Source: Chloroflexota bacterium (GTDB taxonomy: Bacteria; Chloroflexota; Anaerolineae; J036; Brachytrichaceae). Taken from it: DNA of 36,072 nt. The stretch covers positions 1 through 36,072 of the forward strand of contig JAMCQN010000187.1 in assembly GCA_023382055.1 (NCBI GenBank). Direction: 5' to 3'. Of this stretch, positions 1-7,767 are shown piece by piece; within the stretch, counting starts at the first letter, position 1, and every line of letters starts with the position of its first letter. The position numbers and the translations under genes are program-made. The notes below the pieces were generated by a model. It had not been told where the DNA came from, did no database searches, and saw only the letters and a program-made list of their open reading frames with translations.

Positions 1-465
1 CCATTAACGCGCTTTAGCGCGTTTCGCGTGTCAGCCGTGAATTCATTCACGGTCATCCACCGAATGAATTCGGCGTCTGACACGCCGCGCGAAACCGGCC
101 AAGGCCGGTTGCAACTATCCACGACCGCCCCATCCATTAACGCGCTTTAGCGCGTTTCGCGTGTCAGCCGTGAATTCATTCACGGTCACCCACCGAATGA
201 ATTCGGGGTCTGACACGCCGCGCGAAACCGGCCAAGGCCGGTTGCAACCATCCACGACCGCCCATCCATTAACGCGCTTTAGCGCGTTTCGCGTGTCAGC
301 CGTGAGTGAATTCATTCACGGTCATCCACCGAATGAATTCGGCGTCTGACACACCGCGCGAAACCGGCCAAGGCCGGTTGCAACCATCCACGACTGCCCC
401 ATCCATTAACGCGCTTTAGCGCGTTTCGCGTGTCAGCCGTGAGTGAATTCATTCACGGTCTTCAC
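1..465. repeat. Tandem array of about 3.4 structured 133-bp repeat units
   Basis: Units begin at 1, 134, 266 and 403 with lengths of 133, 132 and 137 bp; the fourth is cut off at about 460. Each unit carries perfect inverted repeats. One is aacgcgct/agcgcgtt with a 2-nt loop. Another is an arm gtgtcag/ctgacac enclosing two small hairpins (ccgtgaa/ttcacgg and ccgaat/attcgg). A third is aaccggcc/ggccggtt with a 2-nt loop. Units differ by a few substitutions, and the third and fourth carry an extra gtga. The array begins at or before the window edge and stops next to the TGA (462-464) of the minus-strand GGDEF gene. Its function is unknown; terminator, protein-binding array and remnant mobile repeat are all possible. 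Confidence 0.9.
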
Positions 466-2120
466 CGCCGCTGCGCGTTGGACAACGGCTTCTGGTGGTT
501 GTCGGGACTCCACACCGCAATACAGTTGCGGCCGGCGGCTTTGGCGTTGTAGAGCGCCTGGTCAGCGGCCGCCAGCACCTCGTCGGCGTTTCCGGCGCAA
601 TCCTGAAAACACGCGATCCCCAGCGAGAGCGTAGAGTGCAGCGGCTGGCCGTCATATTCCGCCTGCATGCTCTGGAAGGTTATGCGCCAGCGCTCGGTGC
701 ACCGGCGCGCCTCGTCCAGCGCCGTGTTGGGCAGCAGCACGACGAACTCGTCGCCGCCGTATCGGCACGTGACATCGCTGCTGCGCGCGTTGTGATTCAA
801 TAGTTCGGCCAGCTTCTGCAGCATGAAGTCGCCCGCCGCATGGCCGGCTGAATCGTTGATCTCTTTCAGGTGATCGAGGTCAAGCATCACGACGCTCAGC
901 CACTCGCCCGTGCGGAGCGAGCGCGCCAGTTCGCGCGGCAATATCTCCATCAGGTAGCGCCGGTTGTGCAGTCCGGTCAGTTCATCGCGAATAGCCTGTG
1001 CGCGCAGTTTCTCCTGCAGCACCTGGTTCTCCGACAGTTGCTGCTGCAGAAGCTGATTGGCGCTGGCCAGGGCCTCCTCGATGGCGTGGCGTTGCGTGAT
1101 ATCCTGCAGCACGAACAGCCGCCCGGCCGGGCGCGTGGAGTTATCCTGCAGCGGCAGCACCGTCACCGCGATGTAACGCTGCGGCGCGACGCCATCGCCG
1201 GCTGCCGTGTCGTCCGTCAGCACTGCCACATCCCCAAACCGCTGTTCCACCCCCGCCCAGTTACGCACCACCTGGAAGACCGGCATGCCTAACACTTTGC
1301 CGCCATTTATGGACAGCAAGTGCTGCGCGGCCGGGTTGATATCCAGGATGCGGTCCTTCAGGTCCAGCACCAGCATCCCCTGCACCATGGTGTCGACCAG
1401 CTTTGCGCGCGCGATCGGCACCAGGCCGAGCAGTCCCATGCGATAAATGCCCCATGCCAGAAATCCGCCTGTCAGCGCGGCGCCGAGTTGCGACAGGTCG
1501 AATCCCGGCGCGAGGCTTGGGATGAACGCCTGGATAAGCCCGATAGAGCCGCCCAGTGCGGTGGCGAACAGCAGCAGGTTCCCGCGCATGCGGTTCAGCG
1601 TGCGGTCGATATAGATCGACTTATACAACAATACGCAGGCCGCCATGGTCATCAGGAACGTGTAATCGACGAAGACCCAGTAGCCCGGCCCCGGCGCCAG
1701 CACCGTCAGCAGGGTTTCCGGACTGATCGTCGCGCTAACCCACATCAGGTGATACCGGTCGTTTGTCGAAATGACGAAAATCGAGAGGACCGGAATGATC
1801 AATAGCATGGAGATGTTGCGCAGATTCAGGTATGCGCTGTGCTGCGTATACTCCACGATAAAGAAGAGATACAGTAATGTTGCAGCAATGATGCCGGGGT
1901 ATGCTATCTGCGTCCATATCGTCGTAGTCGCGGTGGAGTGAACGGCATACGCGAAAGCCAGCGCCGCCGCGGATTCTGCGACGGCCAGTTCCATCCACGC
2001 GAGATAACGCGCTTCCGGGGTGACTCGCCTGCGCCACGCTGCGGATGCAATCAGCAGCGCAAACACGGCGACGGCAACCATCGCCAGACTGTATGGCGTA
2101 ACATGATAGGCTGCAAACAT
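462..2120 (-). CDS. Membrane diguanylate cyclase (7TM-PAS-GGDEF)
   Basis: A 552-residue protein predicted to make cyclic di-GMP from two GTP at the membrane. Residues 1-225 are hydrophobic with about seven helices, resembling the N-terminal 7TM module of histidine kinases. A PAS domain follows (about 235-345, ending DITQRHAIEEAL), then a short coiled coil and a GGDEF domain from about 377. The active-site motif is YGGDEF, and RSSD five residues upstream matches the RxxD product-inhibition site. The ATG at 2120 gives the full first helix. The stop abuts the tandem array, and a 123-bp gap separates the start from polX. Catalytic activity is inferred from intact motifs; the sensed signal is unknown. 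Confidence 0.9.
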   Translation of the reverse strand: MFAAYHVTPYSLAMVAVAVFALLIASAAWRRRVTPEARYLAWMELAVAESAAALAFAYAVHSTATTTIWTQIAYPGIIAATLLYLFFIVEYTQHSAYLNLRNISMLLIIPVLSIFVISTNDRYHLMWVSATISPETLLTVLAPGPGYWVFVDYTFLMTMAACVLLYKSIYIDRTLNRMRGNLLLFATALGGSIGLIQAFIPSLAPGFDLSQLGAALTGGFLAWGIYRMGLLGLVPIARAKLVDTMVQGMLVLDLKDRILDINPAAQHLLSINGGKVLGMPVFQVVRNWAGVEQRFGDVAVLTDDTAAGDGVAPQRYIAVTVLPLQDNSTRPAGRLFVLQDITQRHAIEEALASANQLLQQQLSENQVLQEKLRAQAIRDELTGLHNRRYLMEILPRELARSLRTGEWLSVVMLDLDHLKEINDSAGHAAGDFMLQKLAELLNHNARSSDVTCRYGGDEFVVLLPNTALDEARRCTERWRITFQSMQAEYDGQPLHSTLSLGIACFQDCAGNADEVLAAADQALYNAKAAGRNCIAVWSPDNHQKPLSNAQRR

Positions 2121-2220
2121 GGTTTCAGTGACGCTGACTGCCCATACGAGCCCTGTTTTCTCTGTGCTGCCTTACTTTAACCGCTGGCAGCGGATTGTCA
2201 ATACAGGTATTCAGATGTCC

Positions 2221-2237
2221 GACTTCCTGCAGAAGTC
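2221..2237 (-). terminator. Short hairpin downstream of polX
   Basis: gacttc and gaagtc form a 6-bp stem with a 5-nt loop, just past the polX stop codon at 2244. There is no clear T-run. It shares its core with the longer hairpins at 7672 and 12194, which supports an end-of-transcript role, but it is weak alone. Confidence 0.4.
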
Positions 2238-2243
2238 AGGCAT

Positions 2244-3995
2244 CTACTGTTGCGCCCAGGCCAGCAGCTTTTTCAACGGCCAGGTGTTGATCACCACATC
2301 GGGCGTCACCCACGCGCGCCGCGCGATGCCCAGCCCATAAATGATCTGGTTCAGACCATCCGGCGTATGCGCATCCGTGCTGATAGAAAGATGGCAGCCC
2401 AACTCGACGGCGCGGCGCGCATGCGTCTCGTTGAGATCGAGGCGGGCGGGGTCGGCGTTGATCTCCAGCGCCACATCATGCTCGGCTGCGGCCGCAAACA
2501 GTTTCTCCCAGTCATAATCTCCGGCTTCGCGTTCGTTGATCAGGCGGCCCGAGGGATGCCCCAGGATATCGACGTGCGGGTTGCGCATGGCGCTGAGCGC
2601 GCGCTCGGTGATGCGCTCGCGCGGCTGCGACAGCGACGTATGCACCGAAGCCTGCACCAGGTCGAGTTCGGCCAGGACGTCGTCGGGCAGGTCGAGTACC
2701 CCATCGGATTTGACTTCAACCTCCACGCCCTGCAGCACGCGGAACGCCGCACCTTCATCGCGCAACCGCTGATTCACGGCGTCGATCTCCTGGCGCTGCG
2801 CGCGCACGCGCTCCGGCGTCAGCCCATTGGCGATTCCCAGGCTCTGCGAATGGTCGGTAATGAGAATATACTCGTAGCCCAGCGCCATCGCGCCGCGCGC
2901 CATGCTCAGCACATCGGCGGCGCCGTCGCTCCACGTGGAGTGCATCTGCAGGTCGCCGCGCAGGTCCTCGCGCGCGATCAGGCGCGGCAGCGTTCCCTTC
3001 ATAGCGGCTTCGATCTCGCCGCGATCTTCGCGCAGTTCCGGCGGGATGTATGCCATGCCCAGCCGCGCGTAGAGCGCCTCCTCGCTGTCGAAAGTGAGCG
3101 GTTGGTCTGCGGGGGAGCCATCCTCTCCAATGGGCGTCAGGGCGTATTCATTCAGCGACAAATGCTGCTTCTGGGCGATTTCGCGCGCGCGGATGTTGTG
3201 CGCCTGGCTGCCCGTGAAGTACTGCATGGCCGTGCCCCATGCCGCCGGGTCGATCGCGCGCAGGTCCACCTGCAGGCCGTTCTGCACCTGCACGCTGGTT
3301 TTGGTTTCGCCGCTGCCCAGCACCGACTCCACCTGCGGCAGGCTGCGGAACGCCTCCATCAACGCCGCGGGTTCGCGCGTGGCCGCAACGAAATCGACGT
3401 CTCCGATCGTCTCGCGCCCGCGCCGCAGCGATCCGGCATAGGCGACATTCTGCACGCCCGGCACGGCCTGCAGGGCCGCGCGCATCTGCAGAGCGATGGG
3501 CAGAACGTCGCCGATGCGCATACGGCCGGTGGCGCGCCGTTTCAACGACTCGATGCCGGCCAGGATTTTCAACTCAGTCTTCTCGCCCATCTTGGGCAGA
3601 CCGCGCAGGCGGCCGGCCCGCGCGGCGGCCTCCAGTTCGGCCAGGCTCATCACGCCCAGCGTGCTCCAGATTTCCTTCACGCGCTTAGGCCCCAGGCCGG
3701 AGACCTGCAGCATGGCGACGACGCCGTCGGGCACGTCGGCGCGTAACCGCTCGTAGAATTCCAGCTTGCCGGTTCGCAGCAACTCGTCGATCTTATCGTG
3801 GATGGCCTTGCCGATGCCGGGCACTTCATCCAGTTTGCCCTCCTTCCAGATGTCCGCGACCGGCCGCGGCAGCGACTGCAGGTTCTCGGCAATCGTGCGA
3901 TAGGCGCGCGTCTTGAAGACCACTTCGCCCTGGATCTCCAGGCGGTCTGCAATGTCGCTGAAGATTGTGGCAAGCTGCTGATTGGATAAAGGCAT
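2244..3995 (-). CDS. polX: DNA polymerase/3'-5' exonuclease PolX
   Basis: A 583-residue family X polymerase fused to a PHP nuclease, the usual bacterial PolX size and layout. Helix-hairpin-helix motifs are at 58-63 (VPGIGK) and 98-104 (VSGLGPK). The nucleotidyltransferase site is GSLRRG (188-193) with Asp199, Asp201 and Asp244. The PHP domain covers about 348-570, with metal-ligand motifs MHSTWSDG, ITDHSQS, ILGHPSG and STDAHTPDG. The family fills short gaps during base-excision repair and proofreads through the PHP domain. The ATG at 3995 begins MPLSNQQLA, a typical N terminus. It diverges from a second PHP gene at 4046. All key residues seen are intact. Confidence 0.96.
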   Translation of the reverse strand: MPLSNQQLATIFSDIADRLEIQGEVVFKTRAYRTIAENLQSLPRPVADIWKEGKLDEVPGIGKAIHDKIDELLRTGKLEFYERLRADVPDGVVAMLQVSGLGPKRVKEIWSTLGVMSLAELEAAARAGRLRGLPKMGEKTELKILAGIESLKRRATGRMRIGDVLPIALQMRAALQAVPGVQNVAYAGSLRRGRETIGDVDFVAATREPAALMEAFRSLPQVESVLGSGETKTSVQVQNGLQVDLRAIDPAAWGTAMQYFTGSQAHNIRAREIAQKQHLSLNEYALTPIGEDGSPADQPLTFDSEEALYARLGMAYIPPELREDRGEIEAAMKGTLPRLIAREDLRGDLQMHSTWSDGAADVLSMARGAMALGYEYILITDHSQSLGIANGLTPERVRAQRQEIDAVNQRLRDEGAAFRVLQGVEVEVKSDGVLDLPDDVLAELDLVQASVHTSLSQPRERITERALSAMRNPHVDILGHPSGRLINEREAGDYDWEKLFAAAAEHDVALEINADPARLDLNETHARRAVELGCHLSISTDAHTPDGLNQIIYGLGIARRAWVTPDVVINTWPLKKLLAWAQQ

Positions 3996-4045
3996 GCGGA
4001 AATTGTATCAGCGCAACCGGTCGCATAACTGGTAAACTATGCGCC
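3996..4045. promoter_or_regulatory. Short divergent promoter region polX/PHP
   Basis: Only 50 bp separate the two divergent starts. On the plus strand taaact at 4033-4038 resembles a -10 box lying 7 nt before the GTG at 4046, and no ribosome-binding site is visible. This would give an almost leaderless transcript. No convincing -35 box was found, so the promoter is tentative. Confidence 0.3.
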
Positions 4046-5095
4046 GTGTTCGAGATCATCGTCAACACGCAGTTGCACACGCCCTACTCCGACGGCAGGA
4101 GGTACCACGCCGACGTCGCGAAGGAGGCCGCGCGCGCCGGGCTGCAGGCCGTCATCGCCACCGATCACAACGTGCGCGTCTTCGGCGTCGAAGGCTATTA
4201 CGGCGGCGTGCTGCTGCTCACCGGCGAGGAAGTTCACAACCGCCGCAAGGAATCGGGCAACAACCACTGCCTGATCTACAACTGCGACGAGGAGATGTCG
4301 CCCTACGGCCCCACGCCGCAGAAGCTGATCGACGAGGTATGCCGGCGCGGGGGGATGACATTCTTCTCCCACCCTTTCCGGCGCGAGCCGCGCGGCCGGG
4401 ACGACCGCGTTGCGCCCTGCTGGACGCGCTGGGATGTTCGCAACTTCACCGGCATCGAGATCTGGAACCATCAGACTGAATACAAATCGTGGCGGTTGAA
4501 CTTCCCGATAACGGCTTTTGCTTCGCTGTTTCCTTCACTGCTGATCAGCGGGCCATACCGCGCCACGCTGCGCAAGTGGGACGAACTGACGAGCGGCGGG
4601 CGGCGTATCGTGGGCATCGGCGGCTCGGACGCGCACGGCAGCAGCCGCGGCATCGGCCCGTACCGGCGCAAAGTCTTTCCGTATGAGTACGCCTTCCGCT
4701 GCGTCAACACGCATATGCTGATCGACGAGCCGCTGACCGGCGATGCGGCAAAAGACAAGACGATGATCTACGCCGCCATGCAAGCCGGGCATTGCTTCGT
4801 GAGTTACGATCTGAGCGCTCCGGGCAAGGGGTTCATCTTCAACGCGCAGAGCGGGGCCGATCAGGCCAGCATGGGGGACGAACTGCCCCGGCGGGGCGCT
4901 ATTCATCTGTACGCGGAATGCCCATCGAGCGGGCACATCCGGCTGCTGCGCAATGGGAAGCCCGTGGCCGAGATGCACGGGCGTATCTTGCGCCACACCA
5001 CCACCGACACGGGCGTGTACCGCGTCGAGGTGTACCGGCGCTTTCGCGCGCTCAAACGCGGCTGGATCTTCAGTAACCCGATCTACGTAAGATGA
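4046..5095 (+). CDS. PHP-domain metal-dependent phosphoesterase
   Basis: About 349 residues with the PHP metal-site motifs in order: NTQLHTPYSDG near the N terminus, ATDHN, the acidic GEEVHN, FFSHPFRR, GIEIWNH and IGGSDAHG. A C-terminal region of about 100 residues looks like a small beta domain. The frame is open back to 3965, but that would overlap polX and add a non-PHP leader; GTG at 4046 places the first metal motif near the N terminus as in relatives, so I chose it. The family includes phosphoesterases and exonucleases of the TrpH/YciV type; the substrate cannot be told from sequence. It converges on the GGDEF gene ending at 5297. Confidence 0.85.
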   Translation: MFEIIVNTQLHTPYSDGRRYHADVAKEAARAGLQAVIATDHNVRVFGVEGYYGGVLLLTGEEVHNRRKESGNNHCLIYNCDEEMSPYGPTPQKLIDEVCRRGGMTFFSHPFRREPRGRDDRVAPCWTRWDVRNFTGIEIWNHQTEYKSWRLNFPITAFASLFPSLLISGPYRATLRKWDELTSGGRRIVGIGGSDAHGSSRGIGPYRRKVFPYEYAFRCVNTHMLIDEPLTGDAAKDKTMIYAAMQAGHCFVSYDLSAPGKGFIFNAQSGADQASMGDELPRRGAIHLYAECPSSGHIRLLRNGKPVAEMHGRILRHTTTDTGVYRVEVYRRFRALKRGWIFSNPIYVR

Positions 5096-5114
5096 GATGG
5101 GGATTGGAGATGCA

Positions 5115-5147
5115 ACCCATGCGAAGGCCGAAGGTCTTCGCATGGGT
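5115..5147. terminator. Convergent hairpin terminator
   Basis: acccatgcgaag and cttcgcatgggt pair perfectly over 12 bp. Three more pairs inside (one G-T) close a GAA loop. It lies 19 bp after the PHP stop and between two converging genes, so it can act on both strands. No T-run is present. Confidence 0.6.
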
Positions 5148-5233
5148 ACTCGGGCGGTATTGGCGATGGGCGACAGGCTGCCATCTGCGTGCGCCATAAA
5201 GACATTGATGGTGTGCGAACCGGCGTTATCCAC
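5145..5233 (-). pseudogene. Fragment resembling a lactonase-type beta-propeller
   Basis: The minus strand reads VDNAGSHTINVF followed by HADGSLSPIANTARVPM without a stop. That pattern (name-like strand, then a DGSLSPI turn) is typical of one blade of YncE/6-phosphogluconolactonase-like propeller proteins. Only about 30 residues remain, with no start or flanking blades, between two converging genes. I infer a leftover from a deleted gene; the match is by eye. Confidence 0.35.
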
Positions 5234-5296
5234 AACCCGGCTGTGCTTCGCTCAGCTTGCTGTTCCGGCAGTCTGCTTCGCTGGGTGCCGTTTGCG

Positions 5297-6712
5297 CTAA
5301 CCAAGCCGGCTGAGCCGCTTATCTTCGTACATACGTATATCAGCCACGCGCATCAGTTCCTCCAGCGGCATACCGCGGTTCGCCGTTGCCACCCCGATGG
5401 AAAATCTCAATGCTTCCTCGCCGTTCTGCTCGTTGTGGTTCCGCAGCGCCGTACGGACATGCTCCACAGCCGCCAGCGCGGCCTTGTCGTCCGCGCCAGG
5501 CAGCAGGATGGCGAACTCGTCGCCGCCGATGCGGGCTATGACATCCTGCCCGCGGAAGGCGGAGCGCAGCACCTGAGCGGTACGCCGCAGGAGCTGGTCT
5601 CCCGCGGCATGGCCCAGTCGATCGTTGGTCTGCTTCAGCCCATCTACATCTACAATGACGATGCTGAGCGGGTACCGGCCGCTGCGCTCCAGACGCGCCA
5701 GTTCATCCTCGTAAAACGCCCGGTTGTACAAGCTGGTCAGTATGTCGTGGGTACTCAGGTAGCGCAGCTTCTCCTCAGTCTGCTTGCGCTCGGTGATGTC
5801 GCGGTAGGTCATGATGACGCCCACGATCTCGCCGTTGCTGTTGCGATGCGGCGTGAAGGTGCTGCGGAACCAACCCGACATGCCGGTGGTGCGCTGGTAG
5901 TAACGCATTTCCACCGGGGCGATCACCTCGCCCGCCAGTGCGCGGTTCAGCAATTCTTCCATGCCGTGCTGGCGGAACTGCACAGGCAATTCGGTGAGCG
6001 CCTTCCCCTGCACTACAGCGCGCGGGAGTCCGGTTATTTCCTCCATCAGCCGATTCCACGCCACGATGCGCAGGTCGCGGTCATAGACTGTGATGCCCTC
6101 GCTCACATCCGCGATGATTTCCTGGTTGAACTGGTTCGACGCGCGCAACTCGTCCCCAGCCTTCTTCAACTCGGTGACGTCGCGGGCGATGACCAGGATG
6201 CCGGTGAGATGGCCGGCGCTGTCGCACAGCGGGATTTTCGACGTCAGCAGCCAGTAGCCGCGCCCCTGTGCGTCGACGGTCTGTTCCTCGCGGTGATAGA
6301 GCGGCCGTCCCGATTCGATGACGCTGCGGTCGTCGGCGCGGTAACTCTGCGCCAGCGCGGGCGGCACAAAATCGAAATCGGTCCTGCCAATCACCTGCTC
6401 CTCGCTGGCGGCGCCAAGAATTTGCCAGTGAGTCTGGTTCGACAGCACGAAGCGACCCTCAAGGTCCTTGACGAAGACGAAGTCGGGCAGGTTGTCGATC
6501 AGCGTGCGCAACAGATTGCGTTCATCCTCCAGCTCGTGCTGCGCCAGCTTCCGCCCGGTGATGTCCTGCGCCATGAGGATGGCGCCTTCCAGGCGATCCT
6601 GCGCGTCTCGCAGCGGCGCGCTGTAGATTTCGAGATCCACTTCGGCGCCCGCGAGCGAATGGTAGTGGATCACGTCGCCGCCGATGGCCTGCCCGTCGCG
6701 GAGGCGCTGCAA
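5297..6712 (-). CDS. 3' part of split multi-PAS diguanylate cyclase (PAS-PAS-GGDEF)
   Basis: A 471-residue frame with an incomplete PAS domain at the start (ending MAQDITGRK), two complete PAS domains (about 60-175 and 180-305) and a GGDEF domain. The catalytic motif is IGGDEF; RGQD five residues before it fits the RxxD inhibition site. The only start in frame is a weak internal TTG at 6712. Coding similarity continues upstream through IDLAPIKAAF to the homopolymer ending at 6755. This is therefore the C-terminal part of the protein beginning at 7568, separated by a frameshift in the C/G tract. One G fewer or two more would join the frames. It may be a sequencing artefact, phase variation or a real break. 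Confidence 0.85.
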   Translation of the reverse strand: MQRLRDGQAIGGDVIHYHSLAGAEVDLEIYSAPLRDAQDRLEGAILMAQDITGRKLAQHELEDERNLLRTLIDNLPDFVFVKDLEGRFVLSNQTHWQILGAASEEQVIGRTDFDFVPPALAQSYRADDRSVIESGRPLYHREEQTVDAQGRGYWLLTSKIPLCDSAGHLTGILVIARDVTELKKAGDELRASNQFNQEIIADVSEGITVYDRDLRIVAWNRLMEEITGLPRAVVQGKALTELPVQFRQHGMEELLNRALAGEVIAPVEMRYYQRTTGMSGWFRSTFTPHRNSNGEIVGVIMTYRDITERKQTEEKLRYLSTHDILTSLYNRAFYEDELARLERSGRYPLSIVIVDVDGLKQTNDRLGHAAGDQLLRRTAQVLRSAFRGQDVIARIGGDEFAILLPGADDKAALAAVEHVRTALRNHNEQNGEEALRFSIGVATANRGMPLEELMRVADIRMYEDKRLSRLG

Positions 6713-6719
6713 CTGGGTT

Positions 6720-7568
6720 TCACTGAAGGCGGCTTTGATCGGCGCCAGATCGATCCCCCCCCCCCCCCCCCCCCCCGGGGGAGGGACCTTCAGCGGGAAC
6801 GCCCATCATCTGGCGCATGGCCGCGTTTTCGTAGGTGATCACGCCGTCCTGATCCAGGTAGATGATGCCGACCGGCGAGGCCTCCAGCAGTTTGCGGTTG
6901 AAGGCTTCGGATTTGCGCAGCGCATCATCCGCCCGTACGCGCGCAGTGATGTTGCGCATAGCCGCGATGTGTGCAGGCCGGCCGTTATAATTGAGTTGGC
7001 TGGCGGCGATCTCGACCGGGAACACCGTTCCGTCTTTCCTGTGATGGTAACGTACGGGAACCTCGGCCAGTTGTGAGAGGGTGGCACGGCGCGTCTCATC
7101 CGGCTGAGCAGAGACATCCACGTTGCGCATCTTCAGCAGTTCGTCGCGGGTGTAGCCGTACATGGCGATGGCAGCAGCGTTGGCGTCCAGGATGCGCCCG
7201 GTTTCGTTGTCGATCAGGCACACGGCGTCCGATTCCAGTTCGAACAACTGGTGGTACTTCTCCTCGCTTTCCTGCAGGGCGGCATCGGCGCGGCGGCGTT
7301 CCCCTACCACTGCCAGCACGCGCCGGTGCAGCGCCTCGTCGCGCCGTGTGACGATGGCGATGCCGATGGTGAACATCGCGGTCACAAAGACGATCGTCGT
7401 GACCTGCGATTGCCACAGGATGAGGCTGGGAAACAACGCATTCTTGAGCAATTGGAATACGGTCATCGCCAGCGCCGCTCCCAGCACGGAGCGGATCAGA
7501 CGCACAGTCATGCTCACTCTTTTGGGTATGTCCGGTGAAGAATCCGGGTTATGCGTCGCGTCATCCAT
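6720..7568 (-). CDS. 5' part of split multi-PAS diguanylate cyclase (TM-PAS-PAS)
   Basis: Begins MDDATHNPDSS at the ATG at 7568. The frame is open to 7631, but the extra leader is poorly protein-like and lies in a duplicated upstream segment. One or two membrane helices come at about residues 20-80, then a full PAS domain (HQLFELESDAVCLID to MRNITARVRADD) and the start of a second PAS (GIIYLDQDGVITYENAAMRQ). That is interrupted by poly-glycine from the homopolymer and then out-of-frame residues to a stop at 6720. With the 3' part it would form a protein of roughly 750 residues: TM-PAS4-GGDEF. Alone it would have no output domain. Confidence 0.8.
   Translation of the reverse strand: MDDATHNPDSSPDIPKRVSMTVRLIRSVLGAALAMTVFQLLKNALFPSLILWQSQVTTIVFVTAMFTIGIAIVTRRDEALHRRVLAVVGERRRADAALQESEEKYHQLFELESDAVCLIDNETGRILDANAAAIAMYGYTRDELLKMRNVDVSAQPDETRRATLSQLAEVPVRYHHRKDGTVFPVEIAASQLNYNGRPAHIAAMRNITARVRADDALRKSEAFNRKLLEASPVGIIYLDQDGVITYENAAMRQMMGVPAEGPSPGGGGGGGDRSGADQSRLQ
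6755..6781. repeat. Homopolymer tract C22 followed by G5
   Basis: Twenty-two consecutive C residues (6755-6776), then five G (6777-6781), inside a PAS domain coding region on the minus strand. There it reads CCCCC then G22 and encodes a run of glycines. It lies exactly where two frames of one protein are separated. The normal PAS sequence expected here is missing, so the tract may also replace a few real codons. Confidence 0.97.
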
Positions 7569-7657
7569 GGTGAAACCAGGCGGTGTATATCTTGATACCT
7601 CCAATCTAAAACTGCATTGAGGGGCTGTCAAGTGTCAGAATGGCGTAGATCAGCGCC
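7527..7657. repeat. Duplicated segment, copy 1 (start of PAS-GGDEF gene and leader)
   Basis: This stretch matches 11428-11556 over about 130 bp with scattered differences. Shared blocks include catccatgg, gaaaccaggcggtgtat, ccaatcta and gtgtcagaatggcgtag. On the minus strand it includes the first codons of the PAS gene and an upstream open piece reading ALIYAILTLDSP, which copy 2 has as ALNYAILTLDSP. Confidence 0.8.
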
Positions 7658-7671
7658 GCGCACAAGTCTGA

Positions 7672-7692
7672 CTGACTTCCATGGGAAGTCAG
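7672..7692 (-). terminator. Hairpin after HD-GYP gene
   Basis: ctgacttcc and ggaagtcag form a perfect 9-bp stem with a 3-nt loop, about 75 bp past the stop of the HD-GYP gene. It has the same agtc/gact core as the hairpin at 12194. Confidence 0.5.
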
Positions 7693-7767
7693 CAACTGTG
7701 TTCAATGTCAAGCGGTCACTATCGTGGAATGGAAAGGCTGACGCGTTTTCTTGTCTTTCGGAGCGCT

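Noticed and set aside
115..349. Short open frames inside the tandem array
   Set aside because: They follow the repeat period on both strands, encode repeated low-complexity residues and have no start signals.
1..465. CRISPR array
   Set aside because: Repeats are about 133 bp and directly adjacent with near-identical content; there are no variable spacers and no cas genes.
2250..3746. 498-codon plus-strand frame over polX
   Set aside because: Antisense shadow; polX motifs on the minus strand are complete.
3965..4045. Upstream extension of the PHP gene
   Set aside because: It would overlap the polX start and add 27 residues unlike PHP proteins; the GTG at 4046 fits better.
5189..6838. 549-codon plus-strand frame over the PAS-GGDEF gene
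   Set aside because: Antisense shadow of a well-supported minus-strand gene; Arg/Gln/His-rich with no domain.
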